This document shows positions 42,101-50,251 of a stretch of 54,079 bases of DNA, piece after piece; within the stretch, counting starts at the first letter, position 1, and every line of letters starts with the position of its first letter. The notes beneath the pieces were generated by a model. That model was not told where the DNA came from. It worked only from the letters and a program-made list of their open reading frames with translations, and searched no databases. The position numbers were made by a program, and so were the translations under genes. This DNA comes from Oligoflexus sp. (GTDB lineage Bacteria; Bdellovibrionota_B; Oligoflexia; Oligoflexales; Oligoflexaceae): positions 1 to 54,079 of the forward strand of contig JACMPP010000045.1 of the NCBI GenBank assembly GCA_014377445.1, written 5' to 3'.

Positions 42101-44452
42101 AGATCCTTTGCGCCGAATATCTATGTCACAGCCTGGTTGATTCGCGGACGTGTGAAAGGGACCGAGCCTTTTCTGAAAGTTGATTTGGGCAAGCCCGCCT
42201 TTAAGCTCGGAATCGTCGATATCAAGGTGGGTTGGACCAAACATAATCTTTCTGTGAGTTTGAAAACCGATAAGACGGACTATCTTCCACGCGACAAAGT
42301 CAAACTTAGTATCGATGTGAAAAGTCCTAACGGAGTCTTGCCCGAAGGGGCCATGGTTACCGTCGCGGCCGTGGATGAAGGACTCCTCGAGATCGAAGGC
42401 AACAAGACATGGGATCTTCTCGATGCGATGATGGGCCACCGAGGCTTTACAGGTTCGCATGCGACGGCTTCGCTCTTCGTTGTCGGCAAAAGGCATTTTG
42501 GTCTCAAATCTCTGCCAGCTGGTGGCGGAGGTGGCGGGAAGGGCAATACCAGAGAACTCTTTGATACGCTCCTACATTGGACTGCTCTTGCCCCGCTGGT
42601 CAATGGCCATGCGGATCTCGAAGTCCCTTTGAACGACAGTCTCACAGGTTTTCGACTCGTCGCAATTGCCCATGCCGGTCCTGACTTATTCGGTAAGGGT
42701 GAGACCACGATTCATTCCAGCAAAGATCTGAGTCTCTTTGCTGGACTGCCGGCTATGGCTCGCGAAGGCGATCGGTATCGGGCCGAAATAACGGCTCGCA
42801 ACAGCAGCGCAAAGGCTCTCGAAGTGACAGTGAGCGGAACTTATGGCGAAGGCACGGCATTGACGGCCCAAAAAATTAATTTACCCGCGAAATCTTCGAA
42901 GATTGTGCATTGGAACGTGACGATTCCTTCTGGCATCACATCCCTGGCCTATACCTTTACAGCCGCAGCTCAAGACTTGAGTGATGAGGTCAAAATTACT
43001 CAAATCATAGGCATTCCTGTGCCCCAGCAAACGATCATCAGTCAAATTCAGCAGGTCGATGCACCGATGGACATCGCCTTGGATCTTCCTGGCGATGCGA
43101 AGTCAGGCGCGATAAAGGTATCGTCGCAAAGTCCTCTTTCTCAAAGCGCTCTTGATGGCGTGAAGCTCTATATGAGCAACTATCCTTACAATTGTCTGGA
43201 ACAAAAACTATCGCGGGCGATAGCACTTGGCAAACGGAAGGCCTGGGATGAGGCTGGCGTCTCCTCCTACTTTGATGGCGATGGATTGCTAAAGTTTTTT
43301 CCGATTCGTGAAGGGCATGGTTCGGTTGAACTCACGGCTTATGTCCTGGAACTTTCCTTTTATCAGGGCTGGCCGCTCAAGGATCAGGACAAGGCCCAAA
43401 TGCTTCAAGCGCTCAATCGCTTCGTGAAGGGCCAGCTTGTGGTGCGGGGACATGGGCTTTTTATGGACGAGAAACTCCGCGCACTCGCGGCTCTCAGTCT
43501 ATGGAATGAAGAGACGAAGGACGTTTTAAAAGGGCTCGACACTCAGCCTCATTTTCTGGCCTTCATGGCTCTGGTCGATCTTTATAGAATCGTGTCACAG
43601 GACCCCGAACATCCGAGACGAAAGGAGATTGAAGACGCTCTGGCCGAACGCTTTGAAATGCGGGGAACCGTACTGCAGGTAAAGGCAGGGGGCTACTCGA
43701 TGCTCGGATCTTTGGATGCCACACTCAGTCGCCTCCTCGTCAGCAAAATCAATTCGACCAAGGATGCATCCGATCTGCCTCTCCTTTTCCGAACCCTCCT
43801 TTCCGGGCAGCTGCGTGGGCATTGGGACAGCACGGTCGGTGATGCTCTCGGGAGCATTGCGGTTCAGAAATTCTCCGAAGCTTTCGATAAGATCAAGGCT
43901 CAAGGTCCGACTCACGCTGCTCTTGCCGATAAAAGCCTCGATCTCAATCAAAATGAGGAAGCTAAAAGTCTGCCTTGGCCTGCAGGTAAGGGCTCCGTTC
44001 ATATCGAACATTCTGGCGAAGGCAAGCCTTGGGTGACAGTCAGCGGGCTGGCCGCGATCCCGCTTACGAAGGCGAGCTTCTCCGGGATCAAGCTCGAAAA
44101 GACGATGACTCCGGTCCGGAGCAAGAAGAGCGGCGTGAACAGCGTTGGGGATATCTACGAAGTTGAGATCAAATTTCGCAGCGAGACTCAACAGGATTGG
44201 ACAGGACTTATTGATCCCGTTCCTGCCGGTGCCAGAGTCCTGCCGGGTGATTCGGAGGCAACCTACACCGAACTTGGATTTCAGGGCATGACAGCCTACT
44301 TTGAATGGCTCTATCCAGGTGAGCATAGTTTTCGCTATCGATTTCAAATCAATACTGTCGGTGAATTTGTTTTGCCGCCGACACGAATGGAAGCTCTCTA
44401 TGCACCAGAGGTCTTTGGGATGCTGCCCAATCCGAAATGGGTCACGGAATGA
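39128..44452 (+). CDS. Bacterial alpha-2-macroglobulin with thioester motif
   Basis: 1774 aa from ATG 39128, preceded by GGAG and opening a signal peptide (MPAIFIIWFGLISSVSFAQ). It is a multi-domain (MG-repeat) protease trap: N-terminal MG domains (about residues 20-700), an A2M_N region near 850-1050 (YEPGETAKILIKAPF, TYDPRD-like TDYLPRDKVKLSIDVKSPNG), A2M family segment MVTVAAVDEGLLEI, a Gly-rich loop GGGGGGKGN (candidate bait/exposed loop) and the thioester NYPYNCLEQKLSRA with Cys1356 and Gln1359. The thioester domain and receptor-binding-like C-terminus follow. It probably guards the periplasm or cell surface against foreign proteases. Its stop overlaps pbpC (ATGA), the classical yfhM-pbpC pair. 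Confidence 0.95.
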   Translation: MPAIFIIWFGLISSVSFAQSQESLRFTPDGSAKHVSQVRAHFSSPVAALGERSVPFTIVCDAVGEGRWVTTQDWIFDFKDELPVGKSCTYTLTLTKDLAGKAIIAENQYRFDTGGPQIIKVDPYQSEYNPIDEEQLFILELDSDVDENSLKSKLFFELPQIANPVPFKLLTREQIEKENPELGKSLKERSKPYLLVQADFRLPSDATIKLVWDKGIKTKNGVPSRERQVFSFKSRKPFTASVSCTRATSGSDCSPFDEIYIQFTATPAAENASIEGLAKDQKVDKSDADLWKIAGPHVPGGHYKFQFPREFKDDAGRSLNSNHDLSIKVGQYPPLIKFDGKFGILEAKASTKLPVHLRKVELDTKVRLLKIANNAAEIVKWHAKNLTSDHDKPLLPDNLSGRSEITLPRTNGHDAFEVRPIPLPEPGYYQLEISSAELGQAYALKPMYVHSQALVTDLAIHWKQTHDNALVWVTSLESGLPVPGVAISVYDCQVKNQASGTTGRDGSLLIQKHLNNSGCSKVWNGENEYGSEGFLVMASLGPDNSFLFSNENQGIESWRFGLDSDSWSPLQIHSVLDRSLLRAGETVSGLNFARLHSLKGFEFPSQNALDKTISFTHVGSGKRFTEKLSWDAMGRSKWTWKIPQDAALGSYEIMIDNKITGELWVREFKLATVKATLSAEDKRPVGLRKMSYNFDVSYLNGGSAGDLPTSFRGELQVAPLPQIEGFKDYIFNSGIRDSDEIEGEKKIEIKAIVGKLDAAGHGKATLEIPSLKVPMQLRAELEYPDSNGQLRTQVNVQIIHPAALLLGLSAPRSWPAAGSKQVFNGVLLDLDGKAYQGEVKVSRYKKNILSHRRRSIGGTYTYQHKVTLGDEVKVCDLMSNGDGRFECPIDVPEAGSYVVRAEAKDASGRIITTENELWASGSQYWYKADDNDRIDLIPEKKQYEPGETAKILIKAPFASGTILYTTEREGIEHYEVKTFNAKNPFIEVPIQRSFAPNIYVTAWLIRGRVKGTEPFLKVDLGKPAFKLGIVDIKVGWTKHNLSVSLKTDKTDYLPRDKVKLSIDVKSPNGVLPEGAMVTVAAVDEGLLEIEGNKTWDLLDAMMGHRGFTGSHATASLFVVGKRHFGLKSLPAGGGGGGKGNTRELFDTLLHWTALAPLVNGHADLEVPLNDSLTGFRLVAIAHAGPDLFGKGETTIHSSKDLSLFAGLPAMAREGDRYRAEITARNSSAKALEVTVSGTYGEGTALTAQKINLPAKSSKIVHWNVTIPSGITSLAYTFTAAAQDLSDEVKITQIIGIPVPQQTIISQIQQVDAPMDIALDLPGDAKSGAIKVSSQSPLSQSALDGVKLYMSNYPYNCLEQKLSRAIALGKRKAWDEAGVSSYFDGDGLLKFFPIREGHGSVELTAYVLELSFYQGWPLKDQDKAQMLQALNRFVKGQLVVRGHGLFMDEKLRALAALSLWNEETKDVLKGLDTQPHFLAFMALVDLYRIVSQDPEHPRRKEIEDALAERFEMRGTVLQVKAGGYSMLGSLDATLSRLLVSKINSTKDASDLPLLFRTLLSGQLRGHWDSTVGDALGSIAVQKFSEAFDKIKAQGPTHAALADKSLDLNQNEEAKSLPWPAGKGSVHIEHSGEGKPWVTVSGLAAIPLTKASFSGIKLEKTMTPVRSKKSGVNSVGDIYEVEIKFRSETQQDWTGLIDPVPAGARVLPGDSEATYTELGFQGMTAYFEWLYPGEHSFRYRFQINTVGEFVLPPTRMEALYAPEVFGMLPNPKWVTE

Positions 44453-46506
44453 AGGGTTTTTTAATAGGCCTGTTCGTGCTCGTGGTCAGTTGCCTAGGTT
44501 TCGTATTGCCTTGGCAAAGTCAGCCGACGTTTGAAGCGGTAAAAGCGAATTATCAAAGTCGGGTGCGAAGCGTCTTCGACAGACATGGGACTCTTATTGA
44601 GAAACAACGCCTGAACACGAACAGTCGGCGGCTCGATTGGATCGAACTCGGTGATGTTCCAAGAGCGACTCGAAATGCAATCGTACTGGTCGAAGATAGA
44701 CGTTTCTACGAGCATGCAGGCGTCGATCTTATCGCTTTAGGCGGACTTCCTTATAATTGGTTAAAGTCAGGACGGCTTCGGGGAGCCAGCACGATATCGA
44801 TGCAACTAACGGTTCTACTCGAAGCGGGTTCATCGACTCAGAAGAAATCCTTGCGTGCAAAATTGCGTCAGATCATCAGTGCCTGGCGTATCGAGCGGCA
44901 ATGGAACAAGAACGAAATTCTAGAAGCTTATCTTAATCTCGTACCTTTTCGATCAAACCTCGAGGGTCTCCGTGCGGCTTCGCAAGGTCTGTTTCAAAAA
45001 GAACCCCATGGTTTGAGTGAAGTCGAGTCCGTTGCTCTGGCCAATCTCATCGCGAGTCCAAATGCATCGGGCGAGAGGATTGCCCGAAAGGTCTGTCGAT
45101 TCTTGAAAGTCTTAGACTGTAAGACGATTCAAAATATTCTCGCCGGAACTTTTGCTCAGAAACCCCGTCTCCCGAGACACGAGACGATAGCCCCTCATTT
45201 TTTGAGGGGGATTGGTCAGGAGCGCGACCTGTTTACCACCCTGGATTCCAGTCTGCAGACCGTGGCAAATGAGACGGTGACCGAACAGATCGCAAGTCTT
45301 GGATTGCAAAATGTCCATGATGCTTCGGTGCTTGTTGCGGATTATCGTACGGGTGAAGTGCTGGCCTACGTGGGGAGCAGCGGCCGGTATTCCAAGGCGC
45401 CCGAGGTCGATGGTGTGAGGGCGAAGCGGCAGGCAGGTTCGACGTTGAAGCCCTTTCTCTACTCCGAAGCCTTCAACGAGGATCTGATCGCGGTGGATAC
45501 CCTTCTTCTGGACAAAGGCATGCAGATCCAGACATCCAACGGAATATATGCTCCGCAGAACTATGATGGTTCCTATCGTGGTGTCGTGAGCGTTCGGGAG
45601 GCCCTGGCTTCTTCGCTTAACATTCCAGCTATTCGCGTGATTGAGATGCTTGGTATCGATCGTTTCTATTCGGTCCTTGAGCGTCTTGGATTTTCACTCG
45701 CAAATCGACAGACCTATGGTCATTCACTTGCCCTGGGTTCGCTTGATGTGAGTCTCTGGCAGCTCGTCAAGGCCTACGGAGTCCTCGCTCGGGGAGGGAG
45801 TGACTGGCAAATGACTTTGAACAAACAGCAACCTGGCTTTCAACCTCCAAGAAATATTCTCAGAAGCAAGGGCGCTTCATGGGTCGCACGCATCCTTTCC
45901 GATAAGGATAGTCGCGCTTCCACATTCCGCTTGGATAACGTGCTGGCAACCCCTTATTGGACCGCTGTCAAGACGGGAACCAGTAAAGACATGCGCGACA
46001 ACTGGTGTTTGGGGTTCTCAGACAGGTATGTGGTAGGTGTTTGGGTCGGGAATTTCGACGGAAGCCCGATGTGGAGCGTGAGTGGAGTAACAGGTGCGGC
46101 CCCTATTTGGAGGCGTGTTATGGATCAACTTCATGGTAATGCCGTTGCAAATCAAAGCTTTCCCTTGCCGATGTCAACTGATGAATTGGGTGAGAAGCCT
46201 ATCCTCAAGGCTCGCGAAGCAAAGACTATCCTTTATCCTCTGGAGAAGACTGTCATAGCTTTCGACCCGGATATTCCGCTCGCGCAGCAGGTCTTGGTTT
46301 TTGAGAGTGAGGAAGCATTGCCGAAAAGTTATTTTTGGAAACTCGATGGCATCAAGCGGAAGAGTGGCTTTGTCAAACTTGCTGATTTAAAATCGGGCCA
46401 TCATACACTGGAAATAAGTGATTCCGGTGAACATGCAGCCGATCAGGTGCAGTTTGAAGTGCGTGGCCTTCCGGAAGAGTTAGGTCCGAATCATTCCGCT
46501 CTCTGA
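44449..46506 (+). CDS. pbpC: Penicillin-binding protein 1C
   Basis: 685 aa from ATG 44449, sharing ATGA with the macroglobulin stop. N-terminal membrane anchor (residues 3-20). GT51 glycosyltransferase domain with catalytic Glu in VLVEDRRFYEHAGVD and GASTISMQLTVLL. Transpeptidase domain with STLK (Ser near 331), SSLN and KTGTSKD (Lys near 508), and the C-terminal BiPBP_C-type domain typical of PbpC. It polymerises and cross-links peptidoglycan. The A2M-pbpC order is conserved in Gram-negatives and suggests the trap covers wall-repair sites. It overlaps the convergent gene at 46491 by 16 bp. Confidence 0.95.
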   Translation: MKGFLIGLFVLVVSCLGFVLPWQSQPTFEAVKANYQSRVRSVFDRHGTLIEKQRLNTNSRRLDWIELGDVPRATRNAIVLVEDRRFYEHAGVDLIALGGLPYNWLKSGRLRGASTISMQLTVLLEAGSSTQKKSLRAKLRQIISAWRIERQWNKNEILEAYLNLVPFRSNLEGLRAASQGLFQKEPHGLSEVESVALANLIASPNASGERIARKVCRFLKVLDCKTIQNILAGTFAQKPRLPRHETIAPHFLRGIGQERDLFTTLDSSLQTVANETVTEQIASLGLQNVHDASVLVADYRTGEVLAYVGSSGRYSKAPEVDGVRAKRQAGSTLKPFLYSEAFNEDLIAVDTLLLDKGMQIQTSNGIYAPQNYDGSYRGVVSVREALASSLNIPAIRVIEMLGIDRFYSVLERLGFSLANRQTYGHSLALGSLDVSLWQLVKAYGVLARGGSDWQMTLNKQQPGFQPPRNILRSKGASWVARILSDKDSRASTFRLDNVLATPYWTAVKTGTSKDMRDNWCLGFSDRYVVGVWVGNFDGSPMWSVSGVTGAAPIWRRVMDQLHGNAVANQSFPLPMSTDELGEKPILKAREAKTILYPLEKTVIAFDPDIPLAQQVLVFESEEALPKSYFWKLDGIKRKSGFVKLADLKSGHHTLEISDSGEHAADQVQFEVRGLPEELGPNHSAL

Positions 46507-46826
46507 GCAGCTTTTAAGCGCGCTCGAAGTTCATCGTCCGGAGATAATTTCTTAACTGCTTTAATAGCTGCGTTAAAATCCGCATCTCGAAGGGACAACA
46601 GTGCGCGATGTCTGAGGGCTCCACGATGCACTTTACCTGGGTTATTGATGATGTCGACCAAAATCTGCTTGGCGTATTGATCGTGAAAGCCAATAGCTCC
46701 AATATTCTCCACTGAGGAAGTCAATTCTTCGTTGATTCGGATGGACTTGGGCGAAGGCGAGCCCGAAGCAATAATGTTGCGTTCGGAATCAGCAAGAGTT
46801 GTCTCCCGATTTGTAACCTTCTGCAT
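46491..46826 (-). CDS. Hypothetical helical protein
   Basis: 111 aa. Polar N-terminal 35 residues, then HEAT-like helices (GFHDQYAKQILVDIINNPGK, HRGALRHRALLSLRDADFNA, LSPDDELRARLKAAQRAE). No signal peptide and no family recognised. The ribosome site is weak (GCGAG). Its 3' end overlaps pbpC by 16 bp. Confidence 0.55.
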   Translation of the reverse strand: MQKVTNRETTLADSERNIIASGSPSPKSIRINEELTSSVENIGAIGFHDQYAKQILVDIINNPGKVHRGALRHRALLSLRDADFNAAIKAVKKLSPDDELRARLKAAQRAE

Positions 46827-47109
46827 AGAATAGTCTCGCCTGGGGGGCCTTGCTGCACGATCCTGACGAAGACCCTGTCAGCTTTTTGATAGCAGTCGGC
46901 CTGATTTCCCTGAACTGCTTGGCACGCATATCTTTGGGGATCTTGCGGTCTTAGGTCATCTCAGCTCTTTTAGGCCGTTTGTATCGTGCACAGAGGCGAA
47001 AGGGCAAGAATTCGGCCAAAGGTTATAGAATGTTTTGACGCATTCTGAAATCCTTCAGATTGTCTCATTCGTTCGTAGGCGCTTCGTTCAAGTTGCGGTA
47101 TATCTCTAG
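46827..47109. other. 283-bp gap without a gene
   Basis: No coding sequence recognised. A small hairpin AGAATG-TTTTGACG-CATTCT (about 47027-47046) is visible without a U-tract. Confidence 0.4.
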
Positions 47110-47349
47110 GGCGTTGTCCCCTTGATCGATCCCAGGGAGGACATCGATCCGGGGCAGGCTTGGGCTTATAAAATGGGGATGCTGAAGATTTTGGAACTAC
47201 GGAAAAGATCGCAGGACGCGCTCGGTGAGAGTTTCAATATCGAAGAATTCCATCATGTGATTCTAGGCGGCGGAGCTTTGCCTTTCGCGATTCTGGAAAG
47301 AAACGTCGACCAATGGATTGCGGGCAAAAAGATGGATACTAGGAGAAAA
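47110..47349 (+). pseudogene. 3' fragment of a DUF885-family gene
   Basis: The frame, open from 47110, codes DIDPGQAWAYKMGMLKILEL, then GESFNIEEFHHVILGGGALP and ILERNVDQWIAGKK. This is the C-terminal signature of DUF885 proteins (PGQA-x-x-YK-x-G ... FH-x-x-x-L-x-x-G-x-LP), which normally exceed 550 residues. Only about 75 residues remain and a stop precedes them, so the gene is lost. The frame runs on to 47493 as antisense of the next gene. Confidence 0.75.
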
Positions 47350-47353
47350 TCCC

Positions 47354-47397
47354 GAAAAAACGGCCTGTTCGTCCCTCAGGGAATTGAGCAGGCCTAT
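47354..47397 (-). terminator. Intrinsic terminator of the catalase-like gene
   Basis: On the minus strand GGCCTG (complement of 47389-47394) pairs with CAGGCC (complement of 47362-47367) around an inner TCCC/GGGA stem, followed by GTTTTTTC (complement of 47354-47361). Confidence 0.75.
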
Positions 47398-47412
47398 TCT
47401 CATTCGATTTGC

Positions 47413-48378
47413 TTATTTGAATTCAGGGCGCCAGACAGGGTGATGGAAGTGAACGCGGTGATCACAACCTTCGGCAAGGGAATCAGCTGTTAATTCGATG
47501 AAGCCGATTTTAGTCCAAGGCTTTTCTTTGCCAAGTTGGCCATCAGCAGCGACTGAGATGTCGAAGCGAAGGGCACCATTGTTGTTTTCGAGGCGAAGAT
47601 CATCACGGAAATCGCTCAGACCCGAACGAGCGCCTTCTTGACCCTGGATTTTAATGTAACGGGGTACTGAAATTTCAGTTCCGGGAGCTTCACCCAGTTC
47701 GCCAATCTCATAGAGCTGACGAACTGTCAGAACGTTGCCTATCATTTTTTCTGCAAAACCGAAGGCTTTAACGGCTGCTGCGAGAAGGGGGATTTTAGTG
47801 ATGGCTTCCGGACCGAAAGCGACATTGGTAATGTCGTTCGTCATAGGCGAGTCGAGGAAGCTTTCTGCATAAGTTCCGCCTAGATTGTCGATGACAAAGA
47901 AGTTCGCTGTTTTCAAACTGGCTGCATCACTGGGATTAACAGTTGGAAAGATCTTACCTGCGATACCGAAGGCTCGTTTTTCGCCCGCATGAATTTCGGA
48001 CAAGGCAGCCGAAGCACGAAGGATGATCAAGCCTTTCGAATCTTGTTTGAAGTATCCCGAGTAAGGCGTGGCTTCGGTGATGTTCCACGATCCTGCAAGG
48101 CAGATAGCGTTCGGGTGAAGGAGCTTTCGGAAATAGGGAAGAACGTCTTCGTGGTTGCTCAAAGTTCTCTCCGAAGCCTTTTGAAGCTTGTCGGAAAGGA
48201 AGTGATAGAAGCTTCCAAGAGTGACTTTCTCTTCCGGAAGGAAACTATAAGGATTCTCTTGAGCGGCTTGCCAGACGTCCTGGAAGCGCGAACCTTGGTA
48301 CTCGGCAGCGAATGCCATCGGTGAAAGAGGTAGAAGCGCAAGGAAAGCGCCAGCCAATTTTGTCACATTTGATCTCAT
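47413..48378 (-). CDS. Exported catalase-fold-like protein
   Basis: 321 aa. Signal peptide (residues 1-24, ending AFA). The mature part resembles the catalase core: LLHPNAICLAGSWNITEATP, YSGYFKQDSKGLIILRASAA, RAFGIAGKIFPTVNPSDAAS and TANFFVIDNLGGTYAE (compare catalase G-x-x-R-F-S / G-F-A-x-K-F-Y and N-x-P-x-F-F). The distal catalytic His and proximal Tyr of true catalases are not evident, so activity may differ. It is divergent from a TetR regulator with an operator palindrome between them. Confidence 0.6.
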   Translation of the reverse strand: MRSNVTKLAGAFLALLPLSPMAFAAEYQGSRFQDVWQAAQENPYSFLPEEKVTLGSFYHFLSDKLQKASERTLSNHEDVLPYFRKLLHPNAICLAGSWNITEATPYSGYFKQDSKGLIILRASAALSEIHAGEKRAFGIAGKIFPTVNPSDAASLKTANFFVIDNLGGTYAESFLDSPMTNDITNVAFGPEAITKIPLLAAAVKAFGFAEKMIGNVLTVRQLYEIGELGEAPGTEISVPRYIKIQGQEGARSGLSDFRDDLRLENNNGALRFDISVAADGQLGKEKPWTKIGFIELTADSLAEGCDHRVHFHHPVWRPEFK

Positions 48379-48472
48379 GGTTAACTCCCGAAAGGTAGAA
48401 CGAGCAAGTGGGTAGCATCAAATAATTCTTAGATATCAGGGACTAGGAATATTATGTAACGAGGCCCATTAT

Positions 48473-48490
48473 TGAATGAATATTCATTCA
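48473..48490. promoter_or_regulatory. Perfect 18-bp TetR-type operator
   Basis: TGAATGAATATTCATTCA is an exact palindrome in the 224-bp divergent region between the catalase-like gene and the TetR gene. TTCATT (48483-48488) and TATTCT (about 48505-48510) at 16-base spacing are a possible promoter whose -35 lies in the operator, so binding would repress it. Confidence 0.85.
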
Positions 48491-48602
48491 CGTCCGTGAT
48501 ATGGTATTCTCAAGGGTGACGCAAGTGTAAAAAGTGTCGTCTGCGGTAGAAACGAAGCAAGGGTACTGAAACCATTCAAACTAAATTTTTGTGGCGCAAA
48601 AT

Positions 48603-49214
48603 ATGAAGTCTTCGAAGGTTCAAGGCAAGGTTAAAAATGAGATCGATTCTCAGACAATTCGGAAGGATCGTCTGATGGCAGCAGCTCTAAATTTGTTTTC
48701 TGAGTTGGGTTTCCACGGGGTCGCGGTACCGCGAATCGCCAAGGATGCAGGGATCGCAACAGGTTCTGTTTACAATTATTTTAAGAGCAAAGAAGATCTC
48801 GTTAACGAGCTTTTCTGGATTTGGAAACAGAAGCTGAAGGGGTATTACCTTACAGATTTTCCTGCTGACGCTTCCACTCGAATGCAATTTGAATTTATCT
48901 GGCAGCGACTTCACAAATACACCGATGATTTTCCTCAGGCCTTTCTCTTTATCGAAGACCATCTTCACGCAAGCTATTTGACCAAAGATTGTCTTGCGCT
49001 CGAAGAGGAAGTGTTTGAAATCGGTCGTTACTTTGTCAGAGGAGGGCAAGCGGCTGGCGTTCTTCGCGTGACCGATCCGCAGATGATCGTTGGATTTTTC
49101 TTTGGCGCATTCGTGCAGTATTTCAAAGATACCCGCTCGAACCGTCAAATTTGGAATATTGAGAATAGCCTGGCCATTCGCGACCTTTGTTGGGCGGCGA
49201 TGGTCGTAGAATAA
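48603..49214 (+). CDS. TetR/AcrR family transcriptional regulator
   Basis: 203 aa from ATG 48603; a GTG at 48591 is possible and neither start has a good ribosome site. The N-terminal TetR HTH reads KDRLMAAALNLFSELGFHGV, AVPRIAKDAGIATGSVYNYF, KSKEDLVNEL. The helical ligand domain follows and contains FEFIWQRLHKYTDDFPQAFLF. It probably binds the palindrome at 48473 and controls itself and the divergent catalase-like gene; ligand unknown. A strong terminator follows. Confidence 0.93.
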   Translation: MKSSKVQGKVKNEIDSQTIRKDRLMAAALNLFSELGFHGVAVPRIAKDAGIATGSVYNYFKSKEDLVNELFWIWKQKLKGYYLTDFPADASTRMQFEFIWQRLHKYTDDFPQAFLFIEDHLHASYLTKDCLALEEEVFEIGRYFVRGGQAAGVLRVTDPQMIVGFFFGAFVQYFKDTRSNRQIWNIENSLAIRDLCWAAMVVE

Positions 49215-49242
49215 GCATCTAAAATTAAGACAAGTCTCATGA

Positions 49243-49281
49243 AAGCCTGGGCCACGCGTAGTGTAGGCCCAGGCTTTTTCT
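49243..49281 (+). terminator. Intrinsic terminator after the TetR gene
   Basis: AAGCCTGGGCC (49243-49253) and GGCCCAGGCTT (49266-49276) make an 11-bp perfect stem followed by TTTCTT. Confidence 0.93.
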
Positions 49282-49421
49282 TATTGGATTCAATGGTTTA
49301 TATAAAAAAAGTTCTTTGCTGTAACCGTAAATCAACCAAAACGAATATCCTAGTGAAGGCTGACTGGCAGTGAGCCCCCAGGCCCAACCTTTTCAGTCAA
49401 AGCAAACCACGAGGCGATATC

Positions 49422-50018
49422 ATGACCATTATTCTAAGTCTGATTGCGAGTTTTTTCATCTGGATGGGCGCTGATAATTCCAGGGCCATGGCGGCTGAGG
49501 CCAAAGTTGCAAGCCAGGTTTCTACGACCGAAACGGCAACTTTCGCAGCCGGATGTTTCTGGGGGTCAGAAGAATTTTTCAGAAAAATCCCCGGAGTCCT
49601 TGATACCAAGGTTGGGTATACAGGCGGGGCGAAGAAGGCGGATTATGAAGACGTTTCGCGCGGCAATACCGGCCATGCTGAATCTGTCGAGATTAAGTTT
49701 GATTCAAACCGTGTGAGCTATGAAAAGCTTTTGACACTCTTTTGGAAAATGCATGACCCAACCACCGAGAATGCTCAAGGCAATGATCATGGCAGCCAGT
49801 ATCGTTCGGCCGTGTTCACCCACAGCGAAGCTCAGAAGCAAAGTGCTGTGGCTCTTAAAGCGAAAATCGATAAATCGAAAGCCTGGAAGCGGCCCGTGGT
49901 GACTCAGATTCAAACGGCCGAAACCTTCTATCCGGCCGAAGATTATCATCAGAAATATCTCGTAAAACATCCTGGCGGCTATGATAATCACTATTTACGG
50001 GACCTCAATTTTAATTGA
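49422..50018 (+). CDS. msrA: Exported peptide-methionine (S)-S-oxide reductase
   Basis: 198 aa. A signal peptide (about residues 1-25, ending AMAAEA) is followed by the MsrA domain: TATFAAGCFWGSEEFF with catalytic Cys45, GVLDTKVGYTGG, YEDVSRGNTGHAESVEI, FWKMHDPTTENAQGNDHGSQ, YRSAVF and ETFYPAEDYHQKYL. It reduces methionine-S-sulfoxide in proteins. Export is unusual for MsrA (most are cytosolic) and needs extracytoplasmic reductant; the DipZ gene downstream can supply it. GAGG precedes the ATG. Confidence 0.94.
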   Translation: MTIILSLIASFFIWMGADNSRAMAAEAKVASQVSTTETATFAAGCFWGSEEFFRKIPGVLDTKVGYTGGAKKADYEDVSRGNTGHAESVEIKFDSNRVSYEKLLTLFWKMHDPTTENAQGNDHGSQYRSAVFTHSEAQKQSAVALKAKIDKSKAWKRPVVTQIQTAETFYPAEDYHQKYLVKHPGGYDNHYLRDLNFN

Positions 50019-50059
50019 TATTGAAAGCGCCCGTTTAATTCGTAAGCTGAGGATCGCAC

Positions 50060-50197
50060 ATGAAATTTGATAGAAAATACCTTATCGGTGCTCTCGTCGT
50101 TATTGCCCTTATTATTTTCTTTGTCGTACAGAAGAAGAAAAGTACTGAAGCCGTCGAAGAAGAAGCACCTTCTATGATGATGATGAAAAAGAACTGA
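50060..50197 (+). CDS. 45-aa single-pass membrane protein between msrA and dipZ
   Basis: MKFDRKYLIGALVVIALIIF then FVVQKKKSTEAVEEEA and a Met-rich end PSMMMMKKN. One membrane helix (residues 8-23), Lys/Glu-rich soluble tail. GAGG is 8 bases before ATG 50060. It lies 41 bases after msrA and 54 before dipZ, so it is probably cotranscribed. Four consecutive Met near the C-terminus are suggestive next to a methionine-sulfoxide repair system; function unknown. Confidence 0.6.
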   Translation: MKFDRKYLIGALVVIALIIFFVVQKKKSTEAVEEEAPSMMMMKKN

Positions 50198-50251
50198 ACG
50201 TACTCGAATTGAGATTGAGTCTTCTCTCTAGCGCGACAGGATGGATGCATT

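Noticed and set aside
47122-47493. 123-aa plus-strand frame as a complete gene
   Set aside because: Only the first 75 residues match DUF885; the rest is antisense to the catalase-like gene and its terminator.
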